Shown in pieces: positions 30,734 through 31,251 of a stretch of DNA of 31,251 nucleotides. Location of the stretch: positions 1 to 31,251 of IMG/VR virus record IMGVR_UViG_3300031963_000630; one strand, written 5' to 3'. The notes below the pieces were generated by a model that saw only the letters and a list, made by a program, of their open reading frames with translations, had not been told where the DNA came from and ran no database searches. Each line of letters begins with the position of its first letter. Position 1 is the stretch's first letter. The stretch is from a virus. The position numbers and the translations under genes were made by a program.

Positions 30734-30942
30734 TATTCCTCCTTTAAAGTTTCTAAATCTTGCGAAAATTGTTGCCAGATTTTTTCTTCTTGGCTTTTCT
30801 GAGTTGAATTATAGATAGCTAATTGGTGCAGATCATCTGCAAGTGCTTCTATTACTGATGTTAAATTTAAAAAGAATCCCGATACTATTACTAGATAGTC
30901 AGACAGTCGTACTGGGCGATTAAGATTGTTATCGTTATTCAC
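30733..30942 (-). CDS. Small helical protein, 69 residues
   Basis: The start is GTG with GGGAG about eight bases upstream. The product has a moderately hydrophobic first helix (SDYLVIVSGFFLNLTSVIEA) followed by an acidic coiled-coil tail (EEKIWQQFSQDLETLKEE). One weak membrane-associated segment is possible. Function not recognised. It lies between the small basic gene and the 132-residue gene in the late operon. Confidence 0.55.
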   Translation of the reverse strand: MNNDNNLNRPVRLSDYLVIVSGFFLNLTSVIEALADDLHQLAIYNSTQKSQEEKIWQQFSQDLETLKEE

Positions 30943-30966
30943 CCAGTACTCCCGTCTTTAAAATAA

Positions 30967-31098
30967 TTACGCTTTTGTTCCTTTGCGGCCTGCTGGTGTG
31001 TAGCCGAACTTAACTTCTCCACCTGCTGGCTTGGCTGTATCCATCTTACCTTGTACAGGCTTGACCTCTACAGACTTTTGAAATGTTCCCTTTTTCAT
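30967..31098 (-). CDS. Small basic protein, 43 residues
   Basis: The gene has an ideal AAGGAGG site six bases before its ATG. It encodes KKGTFQKSVEVKPVQGKMDT and then GGEVKFGYTPAGRKGTKA. Lys/Gly-rich and short, it lies directly after the portal-position gene. No family recognised. The strong ribosome binding site is the main evidence for expression. Confidence 0.6.
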   Translation of the reverse strand: MKKGTFQKSVEVKPVQGKMDTAKPAGGEVKFGYTPAGRKGTKA

Positions 31099-31113
31099 TT
31101 TCACCTCCTTATT

Positions 31114-31251
31114 TTATGCTGCTCCGCCAATGGAGGCGAGTAGTTGTGCGATGTCAGGTCTAGGTCCAGCAGCAGGGGCCTCTCCGCTTTGTTGTTGTTC
31201 AGTTGGCTGCGAGGCAGGAACGGGGGCCGTTCCTACTGCTGGAATACTAGA
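31114..31251 (-). CDS. Partial gene, C-terminal end, possibly portal protein
   Basis: The minus-strand frame enters at the window edge and stops at TAA 31114-31116, giving 45 residues: a Pro/Ala/Gln-rich linker (PVPASQPTEQQQSGEAP) and a short helix (PDIAQLLASIGGAA). Such flexible tails are common at portal protein ends, and the position upstream of scaffold and capsid fits portal. The assignment rests on position only because the conserved body is outside the window. Confidence 0.4.
   Translation of the reverse strand, partial: SSIPAVGTAPVPASQPTEQQQSGEAPAAGPRPDIAQLLASIGGAA

Overview
The window is part of a tailed double-stranded DNA phage genome (Caudoviricetes), probably one that infects a low-GC actinobacterium such as a freshwater or marine planktonic lineage. 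The phage assignment rests on a scaffold and major capsid pair, several fibre-like genes, a collagen-like fibre, a peptidase endolysin with membrane proteins, and a compact replication module. The actinobacterial host is inferred from a WhiB-type iron-sulfur protein, a proteasome/HslV-like threonine hydrolase, frequent TTG and GTG starts, and purine-rich ribosome binding sites. No tRNA, rRNA, integrase, transposon or CRISPR array was recognised. Both ends are cut inside genes.

Layout. Positions 1-687 carry three rightward genes, the last a lysozyme-like transglycosylase, closed by a strong hairpin terminator at about 729-771. Positions 763-7525 are a tightly overlapping leftward early/replication operon read from a candidate extended -10 promoter near 7555. 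In transcription order it encodes the HslV-like hydrolase, a small protein, a RecB/Cas4-like exonuclease, a cysteine-containing small protein, WhiB, a DnaB-like helicase, a Holliday-junction-resolvase-like nuclease, small proteins, a primase split into zinc-finger and TOPRIM genes, an Nmad1-like protein, a sigma-factor-like protein, a second nuclease-like protein, an FmdB-type zinc ribbon and a methyltransferase. Between the early and late blocks lies a GC-rich, hairpin-containing intergenic segment (7562-7707) followed by one rightward zinc-ribbon gene (7708-7944).

Positions 8010-31251 are a leftward late operon ending in a clear terminator at about 7948-7984. In transcription order: the C-terminus of a gene in the portal position, small virion-type proteins, a 1624-residue protein, two further presumptive internal virion proteins, scaffold, capsid (with an inserted beta-rich domain), a run of tiny lysine-rich genes, tail or adaptor proteins, a collagen-like fibre, a TPR-bearing glycosyltransferase, a connector-like protein, three tandem fibre plus small-partner cassettes, an HNH endonuclease, a 636-residue tail protein, and the lysis cassette (two small membrane proteins, one of them paired with a lipoprotein, a peptidase and a holin-like protein).

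No obvious tape-measure gene lies between capsid and lysis genes, and the only giant protein sits upstream of the scaffold. A short-tailed (podovirus-like) particle with an internal ejection protein is therefore my preferred, but unproven, reading. The most interesting structures are the triplicated fibre cassette, the HNH gene that appears to have copied the ribosome-binding site and first codons of the tail gene it precedes, the HslV-like hydrolase, and the hairpins bracketing the scaffold-capsid pair.
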